Source: Uranotaenia lowii
Taxonomy: Eukaryota; Arthropoda; Insecta; Diptera; Culicidae
NCBI RefSeq assembly: GCF_029784155.1
Contig: NC_073691.1
Location: 136,086,394-136,150,393 of the forward strand
Direction of reading: 5' to 3'
DNA length: 64,000 nucleotides
The number at the start of each line of letters is the position of its first letter. Positions within the stretch are counted from its first letter, which is position 1. The notes beneath the pieces were generated by a model. It did no database searches, was not told the origin of the DNA, and saw only the letters and a program-made list of their open reading frames with translations. The position numbers were made by a program, and so were the translations under genes. This document shows positions 10,261 to 22,460 of this stretch, piece by piece.

Positions 10261-11159
10261 TTCCTGGTAGTTGAAGCTCAAATCCTACTTACGTACCCAT
10301 CACATCAAGTGGAAAGAAACAACGTGCTTGTCATCATGATCATGTGCGGAAAAGGCAAAAAATACGAAACCAGTTTCGGAAGTTAGAAAAACAACAAAAG
10401 CAGGCGTTTGTTTTTTTTTATGAATATTTCAGTTTTAATTTTTCAATAATATGTTCAACAATAATAATAATAATAATAATATAATAGTTTGAATTTTCAT
10501 CTATCATACAGTTTCTGCCTTGAGTGGTTACGTTCAATTCTAAGTCTTTTTTCATTTGAGTTTTTAATTTTTTGTTTAAATGTATTTGTGGCGATTGTGT
10601 ATTTGTGGTCATTATGAATGAATGAATCATAAAATTTAATAGACATCATCGTATTAATGATCAATTCCTATCAGTTTGTTCGCGTCAGCGTCCTACATAA
10701 AAGTATAATAATAATGATCTCGATAATTAAAACGATTACACTTTCTATATCTCTGTTAATGTGCTAAATATTGATATTTCGTTATTATCGCAATTTTACT
10801 AATGCGCATCAAAGACGATGTGCCATCGAGTTAAAAAATAGATAGGAAATTTAAAGGGCAGTATCGGTTTTCGTTGAACTAAAGTATTGTACGAGACAAG
10901 AAACACAGGTCTTCGCACAAGAAGTATTCCGTTGTATTTGTTAAATAACCGCAAACGCAGAAAACTTAATATAAGGCTACCGGGGAATTTTGAATCATCA
11001 AAACATTTACAAGTAATACATAGCTTTCTCCCAGAAAAAATATTAAGGAAAACGATAAATGGTTGTACGATCCTCTAGGGATAAACGCAACACATGCTTG
11101 GGTGGTTGATCAGTGAGTAAAAGGTGAAGGTTTCTTATTAGATAATTAAATTAAGTTCT
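10261..11159. other. Unassigned AT-rich region with an (AAT)n microsatellite
   Basis: An (ATA)n tract lies at about 10460-10482. No gene-like signal otherwise. Confidence 0.5.
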
Positions 11160-13500
11160 CGGCGTCGTCCTCGGAACGTCCTCCAAGGCAGCATATCTAG
11201 TAATAGTTGTAGTAGCAGTAGTGTAGTATTTAGTAGTAAAGGTCGGCTGCTAATCGGTGCCAACGCTGTTGGCGTGTCACCGGGGCCAAAAACTTTCTCC
11301 TCCGTCTACAGCTTGATGTTTCTTCACGGCCACGCACTCTCACCCAGAGAGTCCGCAGCTGAACCATCCTCCTGCTTCGGGCACAGGGCGGCGCAAACAC
11401 GGTCCAGGATCTGGTCCGAGCTTGCTGAATCACATTTCACACTAGGTTTACCCTTGATTGTTTCCACCGGAATTGATCCGACGAGAATCTGCATCCGGAG
11501 GCTTCTAGTACATACCGGTTGGATCCAGGTAATGGCACTTAACTTGTTGTTGTGAGGGTTTTTTATACATTCCGGTGGGATCCAGCTTACAGGTTTGTTT
11601 TTGGCTCGACATCTTGCTGTCTTACGGTATTGGCAGTTGGCGTCGCAAAAATTAGATTTTCAAATATTGTTTCAGCTCAATACTTTTACTGCTAGATTGC
11701 CCAATCTTTCCGAAAGTCTAATCGTCTAATAGTAACCAGTTGGGTCAAGGATAGCCATTTTTACTTAATTTTTTTCCGTGTGTAACAGATCTATGGATAA
11801 TCAGTTCTGGACCTTGTCCAACAACAACAAAAATTAACGAACACGTTGGTTTACTGCTAAGTTTAGAAGGTGTCAGGATTCGCTCTTGATTGAACGATCT
11901 CGTTCCTAGTAGTGTCCGGTTGGGTCCAGTTTGAAAGCCATTTTGATCGAAGATTTTTTGACGAATGGTGAAATGCAGACGAAAAATGTGCTTCTTCAAT
12001 AAGGCTTAGCTTGTCGTAGATCGACTCAACAGCTGATGAGTACACTCTAATAGTGACCAGTGGGGTCTAATTTCTTCTCCATTTTGGACAGTATTCGTAA
12101 GATATTACTCAGCGAGAAACAAAACAGATTAAACTTCACTAAACGGGAACTCAGCAATGTTCGATCAGGGTTTTCGCACAAACTGCAGCTGCAAGTCGTG
12201 TATCATGGAGTTTGACTTTTTTCAATAGTAACCAGTTGGGTCAAGGATCTCCATTTTTTATCAATCACTCAAACACGCGACGTAAAAAGTTCACTGACAA
12301 TTGGCTCTGTTTTGCACACACGCTGGATGTACTTGATTCCGACCGTTGACGAGGGCTGCTCGCAATCGAATGACAATCGGCTCGCAACAATCTTCAACTG
12401 GTTAATACTGCAGGGTTCAGGAACACGCAAAATTGAGAAAGAGGGAGAGAGTAAACGTTTCTCACTCTCAAAAACTCAAACTTTTAAAACACAACGAAAT
12501 CACTTCGTACTCGCGAAAATGCAGCAAAAAGATCAAACAATACTGGTAGAGAATAGAGCTGAGAGGCAAAGCTGAGAGATGTTGCTCGATCGACTGACTT
12601 CGTGGTTCTGACTGATCTTTCGTTCGTGTGGAAGCTTAAATCAAGCTCCGATCGGCAAACATTCGGCTCTCTCCAGCTCGAATCTACCATAGCGCCAACA
12701 GTGGTCGCTTATCCAAACCGACAGATGTCTAGCAGTTTCTACCTCTCCTCCCATATCCGTTCATCCTTAGCAGATCAGCTTGTATACAAGTTTTACTTGT
12801 GAGCGAATGTGTCAGCAAATGCATCTCTTCCCGTTTCCATCTCGCTTCCGCGCACGCACTTTTATTAGAAAGATTAGATTTTTTGTTGCTGCTGCTGCTA
12901 CTACTACTTCTGCTACCCCTAACATAAGAACACTGCCTGAGCCATTTCTATTCGTCTTTCTCCAAATCTTCGGGCTGCATCTCTCCATGCATGAGTGAAA
13001 GAAACCGATCATCCCGAAGAATCCGTCCCGGTGTTGTTCAAAATTGTAACCCTCTTCATCAGCCAATGGGCTGCCAGCATAAAACATACAGACTTCCTTA
13101 GAAACTTTTTTCCAGACACTTTTTCCATCCCTCCAGAACCAATCAACCGACTCTAGAACCATTCTGATTCGTCGCTGAAGACCCTTGACTCTGTGGATGG
13201 TGGGGAGTAAGGTTTCCTTTTTTCTACACTCTTCCACGACTCGATCGTATCTCGATCATCGGAAAAGAACCCTTAGTTGAATGTAGGTCAGATAAGGATG
13301 GCTAAAGCGCTTGAAAAGCAAAATCTTACTGATCGCACCCCATTTCTTGCCGATACAAGTAATTCGGTGAGTCACAGCTCAGATCGGAAACCGGGACAGC
13401 TGCTTATGAATTTTGATAGTTTTTTTTTCTGTTTCCTTCAATATCGCGGGTGGGTGGGTACCAAAACTATAGAGGAAACTGGAAGCTGTTAAACCAACTT
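11160..13500. other. GC-richer unique-looking segment, unassigned
   Basis: Composition differs from the AT-rich flanks and the sequence shows no transposon ends. A 93-codon ORF (plus, 11274-11555) and a 141-codon ORF (minus, 12812-13237) are present but match no family known to me. The part at 11500-12260 holds a repeated 20-30-bp motif described separately. Likely candidates are host regulatory or UTR sequence. Confidence 0.3.
11505..12262 (+). repeat. Dispersed repeats of a CCGGTTGGGTC-type motif
   Basis: Six variants of (T)AGT-RACC-RGTTGGGTCmA occur at about 11508, 11562, 11731, 11909, 12048 and 12222. Four of them are followed after a short gap by CCATTTT. Sequence between copies is not similar, so this is a conserved short motif rather than a simple tandem duplication. 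No ORF runs through it. Confidence 0.6.
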
Positions 13501-14654
13501 TTTCTACTGAACAATTTGACGAGATTTGATAATATGAGTTTTTTTTTCAAAAAGTAAGGTTTTAAGTTGACAAACATTCAACCTTCAAAATTAAAAAAAT
13601 ATTCAGAGTTTTCAGCTATTCAATTTAAAAATATTTTTTTTAAATTTTACTGTGAATATGAAAAGTGCTATGGCCAATGGGGCGAATCTGTCATCCAAAC
13701 TATCACTGATTATAATATTGGTTGATATATAAAATAAATCGCATGGTCTTGCTGTGATTCTCAAATGAAAAATTCTTTAAGAAGGTTGCCTTAGCTATGA
13801 ATGTCTGTCTTATCAAAATCTGAAAAACCCAAAACATTAACCTGTTGACCTTGTAATCGTGTATGTAACATTCAAGCAATATATATATGATTTATTATAT
13901 TTTTTATGAGCAACGCTTATTGAGAATATTACCCGAAAAACTAAAAATGTCATTGCTCCTCTCATGGTTTTGAGAGGAATTAAGCATGTGGTGACATTGA
14001 ATAGAATATCACAAAGGAAACTGAGCAAAAACGTAAATATGAAACTTGGTTCTCCGATGTACACGAATGCAATAGAAAAAAACTCTTTGTTTATCACTAG
14101 TTTTATCATTTACGGTGTTGGGTTCCTTCTGAGCCCAATCAAGAGTGTGCGAATTTTGATAGGAAAGCTTTCAAATAGGCTGTAGCAAAAACAAAGATTG
14201 TATAAAAATTATTGTGGAAAAAGTGGCTGTTTTGTTAAAAAATCGTAAAGCATGTTGCAAAAATCTCAAATTCTGTAAGCTGTGTCTTCTTGCTGAAGAT
14301 GCGAAGAACAATTTTGCCCCTTACTGGAACGTCCAAGATGCGCAAATCAAAAGTAATGACGATTTCAAAACTAAATATTTTTATTTATTTTCCGCATCTC
14401 TTCAAATGGCACCCCTTTGCACTGAATGTTAGGTAGAAGCCATTATACGTTGAAAACAAGCTGGCGTGTTTTCGCATCTGCAGAAGTGTTTTCGTGTCAT
14501 TTGTTGGTTCGGTTGTCGTGAAAGATGGGTAGAATGAGTTTATTGGGCCGGAAATTGCCTAAAAGCGCGGGTTCTCCAGCCTGCGCTTTCAGGCAAGTAC
14601 GCTTTTATCGACTGTTCTTCTCCGCATGATGAAATATGCATTGTCGCTCGTGTT
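13501..14654. other. Unassigned AT-rich region
   Basis: Short ORFs only. No recognised element ends. Confidence 0.4.
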
Positions 14655-15880
14655 CTGCATCCGATACAGCTGATCCTATCAACGTTTACTACCAGAGCGT
14701 CGGTGATGATAATTCCTGTTTGTTGATTACCTCCTTGCCATGTTCCTGCTTCGAAATCATCGCCTTCGCAGAAAAATGGCTGAACAAACGGACCTTATCA
14801 AGTCAGATTTTCTGTTCAGATTAAATATACAGCGTTCCGTTGCGATCGAAGCCCCTGAATAGCAAGAAGTCAACTGGAGGCGGATTTTCCTTGCTGTCAA
14901 ATCCAGACCCCCGGCTCATCAAAGACAGTTCCTGGGCCGACTTGGAACTTCTTTGAGCCCACATTGATCTCGGCGACCGGAAACTGTACTTCTGCGTAGT
15001 TCACGTGCCTCCTGGTTGTTCTAGTGACCTGGTTGAAGTTGAGTCTTTTTCGCGCTTTCTCTTCAATGTAAGGTAGATCACAAACTTGTCATCGGCGACT
15101 TCAACATGTCTGGCTTGGAATGGTGCCCCTCTTAAGGTGGCTTTTAATTTCCGGAACCTATGCGATCTTCTTTCTTGGCGTCATCCAACATATTTTTAGA
15201 CTCTATGAGTACCGCGACTCTTCGTCAGGTCAAAATCTTCAAAAACGAAAACGGCCGTATGCTCTGCTTTATTAATGAGGGGTTTTGGAATTCGATGATC
15301 GATTTAGCATACGCTCCCCTCGATAAAGTAGTTCCTCAGCAGTTCCTCCTGCCTCAATGGTCTCATTCGAATTCACCAGATCTAATGCTCTGGTTGAGGA
15401 CACAGCGCCCTTCTACCAAGACTTCAAGAACGTTGACTTTGAAGCTATTCGTCTTGTCCTGGATTCCATCGAATGCAAGATGAGCTCGATATCTCTGATC
15501 TTAATTCAACAGATGTGACTCTTTTCAACATACTCAACGGAGCGTAGCTACCAATTCACGCGTTCCATCAACTAATCAACTACGACGACTGAAGCCGGAT
15601 AAAAATTGTGCGCTCCGAAACTACAACAACCACACGTCCTTCCACACTAAGGACGAGTACCGCAAACTGAACTCAGCGTACAAAAAAGCTGTAAGTGTTG
15701 CTATCAGAGCTATCTACATCGACTTCAGCGCGGATTTTGGAAGTACGTCAAAAACCACCGTAAGGAATCTGTGCTTTTGTCTCAAATGTTCTTAGACAAT
15801 TATACAGCGAACAATGATTCCGGAACGTGCTATCTTTTTGCCTAGAAGTTTTCAAGCATTTTTACATCTGGGTCCATTTC
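14655..15880 (+). pseudogene. Decayed LINE ORF2, endonuclease and linker region
   Basis: Reading between frames, pieces of an apurinic-type endonuclease of a non-LTR retrotransposon appear in order: an N-V-Y-Y-Q-(S)-V-G start (about 14670), a W-L-N-(K)-R-T-L-S-S-Q-I-F segment with following C-D-R-S (about 14780-14860), L-Y-F-C-V-V-H-V-P-P-G (about 14986) and the diagnostic G-D-F-N (15094-15105). Further on, F-H-T-K-D-E-Y-R-K-L-N and the Y-V-K-N-H-R-type linker before the RT are visible (15640-15780). Several frameshifts and stops break it. The endonuclease differs from that of the RTE copies, so this is a separate LINE of jockey/CR1-like type. It joins RTE sequence at about 15880. Confidence 0.6.
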
Positions 15881-16167
15881 AGCAGCAAGTCTCAAAGTCA
15901 ATGTCGGAAAGACCAAGTCGATGAAGATCTACACAGGAAATCCCTCCAGAAGTGCTTCCAGTATCTTGGTGGCCAGATTACGCCTGATGATGGTACCAAG
16001 AAAGACATCGAAACCCGCATCAGAAAAGCCCGATTTGCATTTGCAAATCTCCGGAACATCTGGCGCTCACGTCAGACATCTCTACGAACGAAAATTGAAA
16101 TCTTTAACTCAAACGTCAAATCCGTATTGCTGTACGGGTGCGAAACTTGGTGCACATATGCGATGAC

Positions 16168-17455
16168 CAGGCATGCATTTTCTCTATGGAGAATCTCCGC
16201 GGTGCGGGTTTTTCGATTCCCCACTGAGTTTCTCTGCATTTCACCGCGGAGATGTTTAACTAACACCACCGGAGAGATTATATTGAATTCAACACCAACG
16301 AGCGTGAGAGTGAGAGCTCTTATGTTCACCACATACACCACCGAGAAACCGATCGATCCAGTTATTGAACAAGTAAACATTGCGGGTGATTGTCTACATT
16401 TAGGGGTATTTCGAGTGATAGTATACTTGAAGACCAGTTCCAATAGGACTAGCAACGAAGAAACAGTTTGTTTATCTGAAGAAGAAATGTTTTACCAAGC
16501 CAAACCCATTGCTTTCAAATCTTATTAATGATTTCTATAAATGAAAATGTTTATTTTGTTAAAACTTTTTTTTTAAATATTACAATTTTCTGAAAAGTTC
16601 GGGACGAGGGAACTTATTGCATTATTCCCGGTAACTTTTTTCAAGTTTTCTCCCGGATAAATTCGGGCTATCTGGAATATTTCTTATTGATTGAATTGTT
16701 CAATTTTATGTGACATGATTCATTAAAAAAAATGCAAAGAATATGAAAAAAAAATTGGGTTTAACTTCGATTTTTGTTGATCCATGTTGAAAATGCCTAT
16801 TTGTATTATTGAAGTGTAATATTGTTAATTTGATGTATTGACATTACATTTTTCCACTTTAATAAAAATTGTCTCCAGTTGCAACGATGGATTTTTTTTA
16901 AATAGATTTCGTTTTCATCAGATTACTAAATTTTTTAAGCTTATTATGCCGGGCGTTCGTAAATTGTTATCTACTCGTAGAAATAAAATGATGTTTTTGG
17001 TCGAAGTGATTTTTTGAATGTAAATCAAATGCTTTGGATAGTTTTTTGACATCTACCAAAATAAATCGATCAACAATCGATGCATAACTCAAAACAATTA
17101 ATTTACGAACGCCCCGTAAGAATGACTAAGGAATGGATAATGTATTAAGGCACATTGCTTTCAACTTCCTGCTATCCTTACGTACGGCAAAGCCAAGTCA
17201 CAAAAAAACGCAGGTGATTCTCGCCGGTGAGGAAATTTGCATCTCTACGGAGCTCTACGGTGCAAACATTTATGCTCCAATGTGAGGATCTGGTGGCGGT
17301 GCGAGTTTAAGTTAGTGTATATGACACTCGAGTACTTCGATAGCAGATAGAGAGTGGTGAAAAACTAACAATCTCTCCGGAGAGTTAATGGCAATAATAC
17401 TGCGGTGTTGAAATCCTCCGGCTCCGTAAAAACACCACGGAGGAAAGCATCCCTG
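16168..17455. mobile_element. Non-autonomous hAT-like element (1288 bp)
   Basis: Flanked by a perfect 8-bp target duplication GCGATGAC (16160-16167 and 17456-17463). Ends are CAGGCATGCATTTTCTC on the left and CAGGGATGCTTTCCTCC on the opposite strand of the right end, the CAG...CTG form of hAT termini. Sub-terminal CTCCGCGGTG-like and CTCCGGAGAG repeats occur near both ends. The 233-codon ORF that overlaps the left edge is an RTE/hAT readthrough, not a gene. It contains a smaller inverted-repeat block (16951-17115). Confidence 0.85.
16951..17115. mobile_element. Miniature inverted-repeat element, about 165 bp
   Basis: Left arm GGGCGTTCGTAAATTGTT and right arm AACAATTAATTTACGAACGC are inverted copies. 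No coding sequence; target duplication not clear. Nested in the hAT element. Confidence 0.55.
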
Positions 17456-17775
17456 GCGATGACGACGCGAAAACTACAAGTATTTGTAAACCACAGCCTG
17501 CAAAGTGTCATCCGTGCTTGAGGCCTGGCAACTGGATCTCAAATGAGGAACTACATCGCCGGTGTCATCAAAAGGCGCTAGAAATTTAGATTCAGGAACG
17601 CTAGTGGAAATGGATTGGGCACACGCTGCGAAGGGAAGGAGAACGAGATTTGCAGAGAGGCGCTTGAATGGAATCCAGAAGGACATCGAAGGAGAGGCAC
17701 ACTCAGACACTCATGGCGGTGAAGCCTAGCCGCCGAAATCCGAACTGTTGACGAGAATCTTGACTGGGACCGTTT

Positions 17776-19727
17776 TAAAAGCGACATCGAAGCATAAACT
17801 TTTTCCACTACAAGTCTAGGCGGGATGAATCAAGAAAATTTTGGATAAACTAGGTATAATCAAATTATAAATCTATCTACAGTAAAAGATACACGGATAC
17901 ATCGAGGATATTTTACTGAAACCCTAAGTTTTTGAAGATTGTGAAGATTTGTAAACATTACTTTTGGATCATTTAAAAATTATCCAAAGTCATTAAAAAA
18001 ATTTGACAATTATGTTATTGTATAAATTTAAACGGCTAACATTTGTAATGCATACCTTGTGGGGATTTTAATTTTTTTTAACTTTGTATTCCATTGAAAT
18101 TTGTTCATGCCATGTGATCAAAGCGTATTTTCCTCAAACTGAACTAGTGAGATATATAGATTTATTAGCCATTTCATCCATCGGCTGTATGCGCAATGCG
18201 CATACTACCCGATATGCGGAATTAGGAACATTTTTCAATATTAATCAACAGAGGCAGGTAAAACGATCAACTTTAAATATTTAAACTTTGAAATCTTGTG
18301 TGAAATTCACTTCGTATCAAGCATGTAGATTTAGTCCCATATTTCTGAACTTCTACTTTTTCGATCAGGGGCGTTTTCGGGATCAATAAAACCGGCTGAC
18401 CAAGTTTGGCAAATAACTGGATCGTTGCGTTTGGGTATCTTGCAGTCAATATGTTTTTTTTTTTCAAATTGCGGGCTGGCATTCGAAATGCTTTATTGAT
18501 GTTTATTTTGAAGACTGATGTTTATTTAACGAGGTACATACTTTCATTGTCTAATCTATTCGATTGTATTCAAGCTTAGGCTTCTCGAAAAACACAATTA
18601 TACAGCTTATTCTACCGATTGGACCTTGGAGTAGCAATCTGCAACCCATTATAGAAATTTTTTATTGCAATCTCTTCCTTAATATTTGCTTTCCCAAAAT
18701 ACTCCAAACATTTGAACTAACTGCACTGTCATAAAATCACTGGGCTAAACAAAAACTAGATCAAGAAACATGTCAATTGTATATTTACGAGCGGCAGTTT
18801 ACCGATTTTTAAAAACTATCGTGATGCTCCCCACCCCTAAAACAAATAGTATCTGCAAGGAGAAGAGGTGTAAACGTCTGCTTTCAAAAACAAACTGTAA
18901 TAAAAATCAGCATTGACTTCCAGTTACCTGAAGGCATCACGATCCAGTTATATTCGAGCATCATAAAATAGAACACTCCGACAACGGAACGCCCGCTTTC
19001 AGAAACTTGAACTTTTCAATGCTTTGCATGATAAGGACATTATCGTATTACCTGCATTTGTTTAAAAACAATCTCCAAAGAAATATTTCTTTTTTGGACC
19101 AGAACAGAGCTTCAAAAGGCGTTTCATTCTAAAAAGCATATATGCATATTCAAAAGAGCATTAAACACTGAACGGATGAAATTAACGAGATTTTTCCAAT
19201 TTTGTGAAAACTCGAAAATAAAAAAAACGAAACATCAATCATTTTCTTTATGTTCCCAATGAGGTGAAATTTAGTTCATATTGTTCATATGAGCATATTT
19301 AATAGGGAACGATCAACAGCCAAAGACGTGAAGTATTGTTATTTAATTCGATTAAATGATTAAATTTTAAGGCCTTATCGATGAATGTTATGGTCTCATA
19401 GTGAGAACATTTCAAGATTTGAAAATTATACTTCGATAGAAGAAGATTATAAGCAAATTACAGGTGTTAAAAATGAGCAGGTAGAAATTTTAAGAAACAT
19501 TTTCATCACGTACTTGACTTTTGTTCAAGCACGGATCAACTATTTAGAAGTGTTGGAATCGGACAGGGTTTAGTCTAGACTCAACTAAATTTGTGAAATT
19601 CGGATAAGTGATTGGCAAGTCTTAGCTGATTGAATTTTGAGGACCGACTTTTTGTGAGAGGTTGTGCGTTAAACGACATCAAATTGATATTTTTAAACGC
19701 TTTCATATCATTTTTTATCTATGCTGT
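17776..19727. other. Unassigned AT-rich region
   Basis: No ORF above about 70 codons and no repeat ends recognised. Confidence 0.4.
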
Positions 19728-19800
19728 GTTTCAAAATCGAATCAAGCAAAGATAAGAATGAACATAAAATTCCTATCTTTGCTTGATTCGATTTTGAAAC
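19728..19800. repeat. Perfect 27-bp hairpin
   Basis: Arms 19728-19754 and 19774-19800 are exact reverse complements, with a 19-nt loop. Flanks do not pair, so the structure is sharply bounded. Confidence 0.85.
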
Positions 19801-19893
19801 CGATACTTTCACTATATTTGAAAATATCTTTTTTTGTGTTGATTAGTTGTATGAAAAATGTCAACAAAATTGGTGGCAATAGATGTTTTCTAA

Positions 19894-20376
19894 GGGCCGT
19901 TCAGATACCACGTGGACAGAAAAATGAGATTTTTGACCCCCTCCTCCCCCTTCGTTGACAAGCGTGGATATTTAGCAAATCCCTACCCCCCTCCCCGGAT
20001 GTCCACGTGGACAGATTTGAAAATGTTTTTTTTCTAAATCTAATTTAGCAGTTAGATTTTTTTTTCTTTTTGTTATTGAAATGGCTGATTTTGAAAAAAA
20101 ACGAATTAGCAATTTAGCATTAGCAAAACGAATTAGCATTAGCATAATTTTAAACACTTTAAATTTCTAAACAACCATATTTATCACGTGCTTTCGAGGG
20201 GCTAAGTTTAGTTGTTTAAATTTAAACTAAAGTTTTGCAATTTTAAGATTTTGATTTAAACAACTTAATATTTATTCACCTTGACATGACCTAAACCCCT
20301 ACCCCCCTCGAACAAGTGTGGACATTTTCATATACCCTCTCCCCTAAGTTGTCCACGTGGTATGTAAACGGCCCCC
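19894..20376. mobile_element. Small TIR element with CCACGTGGACA ends
   Basis: The left end GGGCCGTTCAGATACCACGT and the right end (opposite strand) GGGCCGTTTACATACCACGT continue as GGACA, giving about 25 bp of TIR with three mismatches. The palindrome GTCCACGTGGAC recurs inside at about 20000. Purine/pyrimidine-biased C5 tracts follow each copy. No ORF. It abuts the Helitron start at 20379. Confidence 0.75.
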
Positions 20377-20378
20377 TA

Positions 20379-21555
20379 TCTATATATGTAAAAATGAATT
20401 TCTGTCATTATGTCTGTCTGTTACCTTAAGACTCGGAAACTACTGAACAGATTTGTGTGAAACTTGGCATGTAAGGGTATTGGAAGTCGGGAAAGGTTCC
20501 TATTATGGTTCGAGACCCTCCCACTCTCTAGAAATGGGGAGGAGTCCTCTTAATCAAATGATACATGTTTGTTAAACTCGAGAACGGATCATGCAAATGG
20601 AACCAAATTTGGTATGATAGTGTATGTATTTGCTTGCGAGAAATGTTCCTAAAATGGTTTGGTACCCCTCTCTCATTCTAATAAGGAAATAGAAAGTAGG
20701 GAGGGTGGCTCCCATAGAATTTTTCGCACAATTCAAGAACTAATCAAGCAAATGGAACCAAATTTGACATGCGAGGGGGGGGGGGATAACATTTTGAAGA
20801 TTGTTTGAGCCTCTTCTCTCCTTCCTGTGTAGAGATAAAAAGGGGGAGGGCGATTGGTGAGATATAAAAAAGCGGAAGGGGGTCTTAATTACAATTTGAC
20901 GCGTTATTCGATAACTAATCATGCAAATGAAACTTAATTTCACATAGGAAGGTAAAGGTTTTCAAGTCAAGTTTCTACGATGTTCGAGACCCATCTGTCC
21001 TTCCACTGGAGGATACGAAGGGGGAGGGTGTCTTCTATACAGTTTTATGCATTACTCGAGAACTAATCGAACAAAAAAAAAAAACAAATTTATCATGGGA
21101 GTATATTTAAGTACGAGAAATGTTTTTTTTTAATGTTTCGAGACCCCTCTCTTTCCAAGGAAAAGAGGGGAAGGAGGTGGTAGGTTTTCGCAAAATATTT
21201 ATGGGTAACGTATTATTCAAATTTAACAGCAGAGGGTATTTCAGAAGAACTTTTTTTCTATGATTGTATGATATAAGGCTTCTTCTTTCTTTCCATCCTA
21301 TTGAAGGGGAAAGGGGAGCTCCCATACAGTTTTTTTATAACTCGAGTGCTAATCTAGCAGATAGAAACAAATTGGAAAGAGTATTTGAATACAAGAAACA
21401 TTTCTAAGATGATTTTATTCCCCTCACGGGATTGGAAAGCGAAGAGAGGTGTCATACGTTTGTTTTGATAAATTCAGAACTCATCAAATAAATTTAGCAA
21501 ATCTTACAAGGGGAGAGTTAAAGGGTACGAAAAATGATCCTATGTGTTGAAACTT
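20379..21555 (+). mobile_element. Helitron 5' part (copy H3), 3' end missing
   Basis: Begins A|TCTATATATGTAAAAATG followed by the shared start motifs (GTCTGTCTG, GACTCGGAAACTACTGAAC). The body is the same diverged array of about 150-bp units as in H1 (each with AACTCGAGAACTAATC, CAAATTTGGCATG, and a C-rich then G-rich segment). No CTAG-type terminator with hairpin is found downstream, so the right edge is approximate. Confidence 0.7.
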
Positions 21556-21959
21556 ACGGTTTCCTCCGGAACAGCAGCAGCACAGCGGCACAGCAGCAAA
21601 CTTCTGCTGCCACGAGTGAAACCAAAACAGTTTGTTTGGTTCCTATTGCTGTTTCCAATTCGCAATCGAGAACAATAGATCAATGATTGCTGATGACATG
21701 TGATGATGATAATCGCGGTACAAATGTTTACATCATCACACGGTTAGGCGGGAATACTCGAATTGGGTTTGTGGTGACACAACAGTGTTGCCAGATATTC
21801 TGGGTAAGAATATCAAAGTACTCATTAAGAAATGAGTACTTTCCCGGTTAGGGAATATAAGAAGTGGAAAGTGACAAATAGCTATCGCTAATTACTATAG
21901 TTGTATTCTACTGACCTCACAGACGAAACCTGGATAAAAATAACTATATTCCACCACTG
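21556..21959. other. Unassigned segment with CAG-rich tract and a TTGCCAG element end
   Basis: A (CAGCAG)-rich stretch at about 21570-21605. At about 21785 CAGTGTTGCCAGATATTC resembles the left end of the hAT family at 41168, but no partner end is seen. Confidence 0.35.
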
Positions 21960-22448
21960 CACGGAGAAAAATATATAGATTTATCAGTTATATTACACGT
22001 CTACAGGACCATAAATATGATTATTTGGTTCTGACCCGAAAACACAATCAAACAAACAATCTGATCAAACATTGCCACAAATGGATAAATGGTTGATTTA
22101 GCGATTGCATCAGGTTCGAGAATCCAACAGGAATTAGTCAATTATTCGTATGGCTGTTTTAAACGTAATACTGCTCCCCATGAACGTCGGAAATTGTAGA
22201 TTCAAATATTAATGAAAATTAATTTGAGCAGTTAAATGTATTGTTTTTCCTTTTTATTTTGAATAAATACATATGTTTTTTCCTTTAATTATATGTATCA
22301 TACTAGTGGCATATTTTTTAATGCAATTGATGCTGCTGCTCCGCCGTTTCCAGAAGGATATTTTTCAAGATTTGCGCGGAAAACGTCACCCTGCCGTGAA
22401 ACAAAATTTGAAAAAATCGTCAAAATCTAAATTGGATTTTTTTTAACC
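21960..22448. mobile_element. Left fragment of a CACGGAGAA element
   Basis: Starts CACGGAGAAAAATATATAGA, matching the terminus of the element at 53182 (CACGGAGAAGAAAG). The right end is not visible; RTE copy B is inserted downstream of it. Confidence 0.45.
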
Positions 22449-22460
22449 GAGAGAATACAT

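Larger units (their letters stand above)
15881..17775 (+). pseudogene. Dead RTE retrotransposon copy A, split by a hAT element
   Basis: Sequence from 15881 to 16167 and from 17456 to about 17775 matches the C-terminal third of the RTE reverse transcriptase protein seen intact at 48532-50979 (S-L-K-V-N-V-G-K-T-K-S-M, then L-L-Y-G-C-E-T-W, then the W-I-G-H-T-L-R region). It carries frameshifts and substitutions and loses homology before the 3' end. The hAT element 16168-17455 sits inside it, so RTE insertion came first. Confidence 0.85.

Noticed and set aside
12812..13237. 141-codon minus-strand ORF as a host exon
   Set aside because: No recognisable domain and no decisive splice or start context; kept only as part of an unassigned GC-richer segment.
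15827..16528. 233-codon ORF as a gene
   Set aside because: It runs from LINE remnant through RTE sequence into the hAT element; a chance fusion over insertion junctions.
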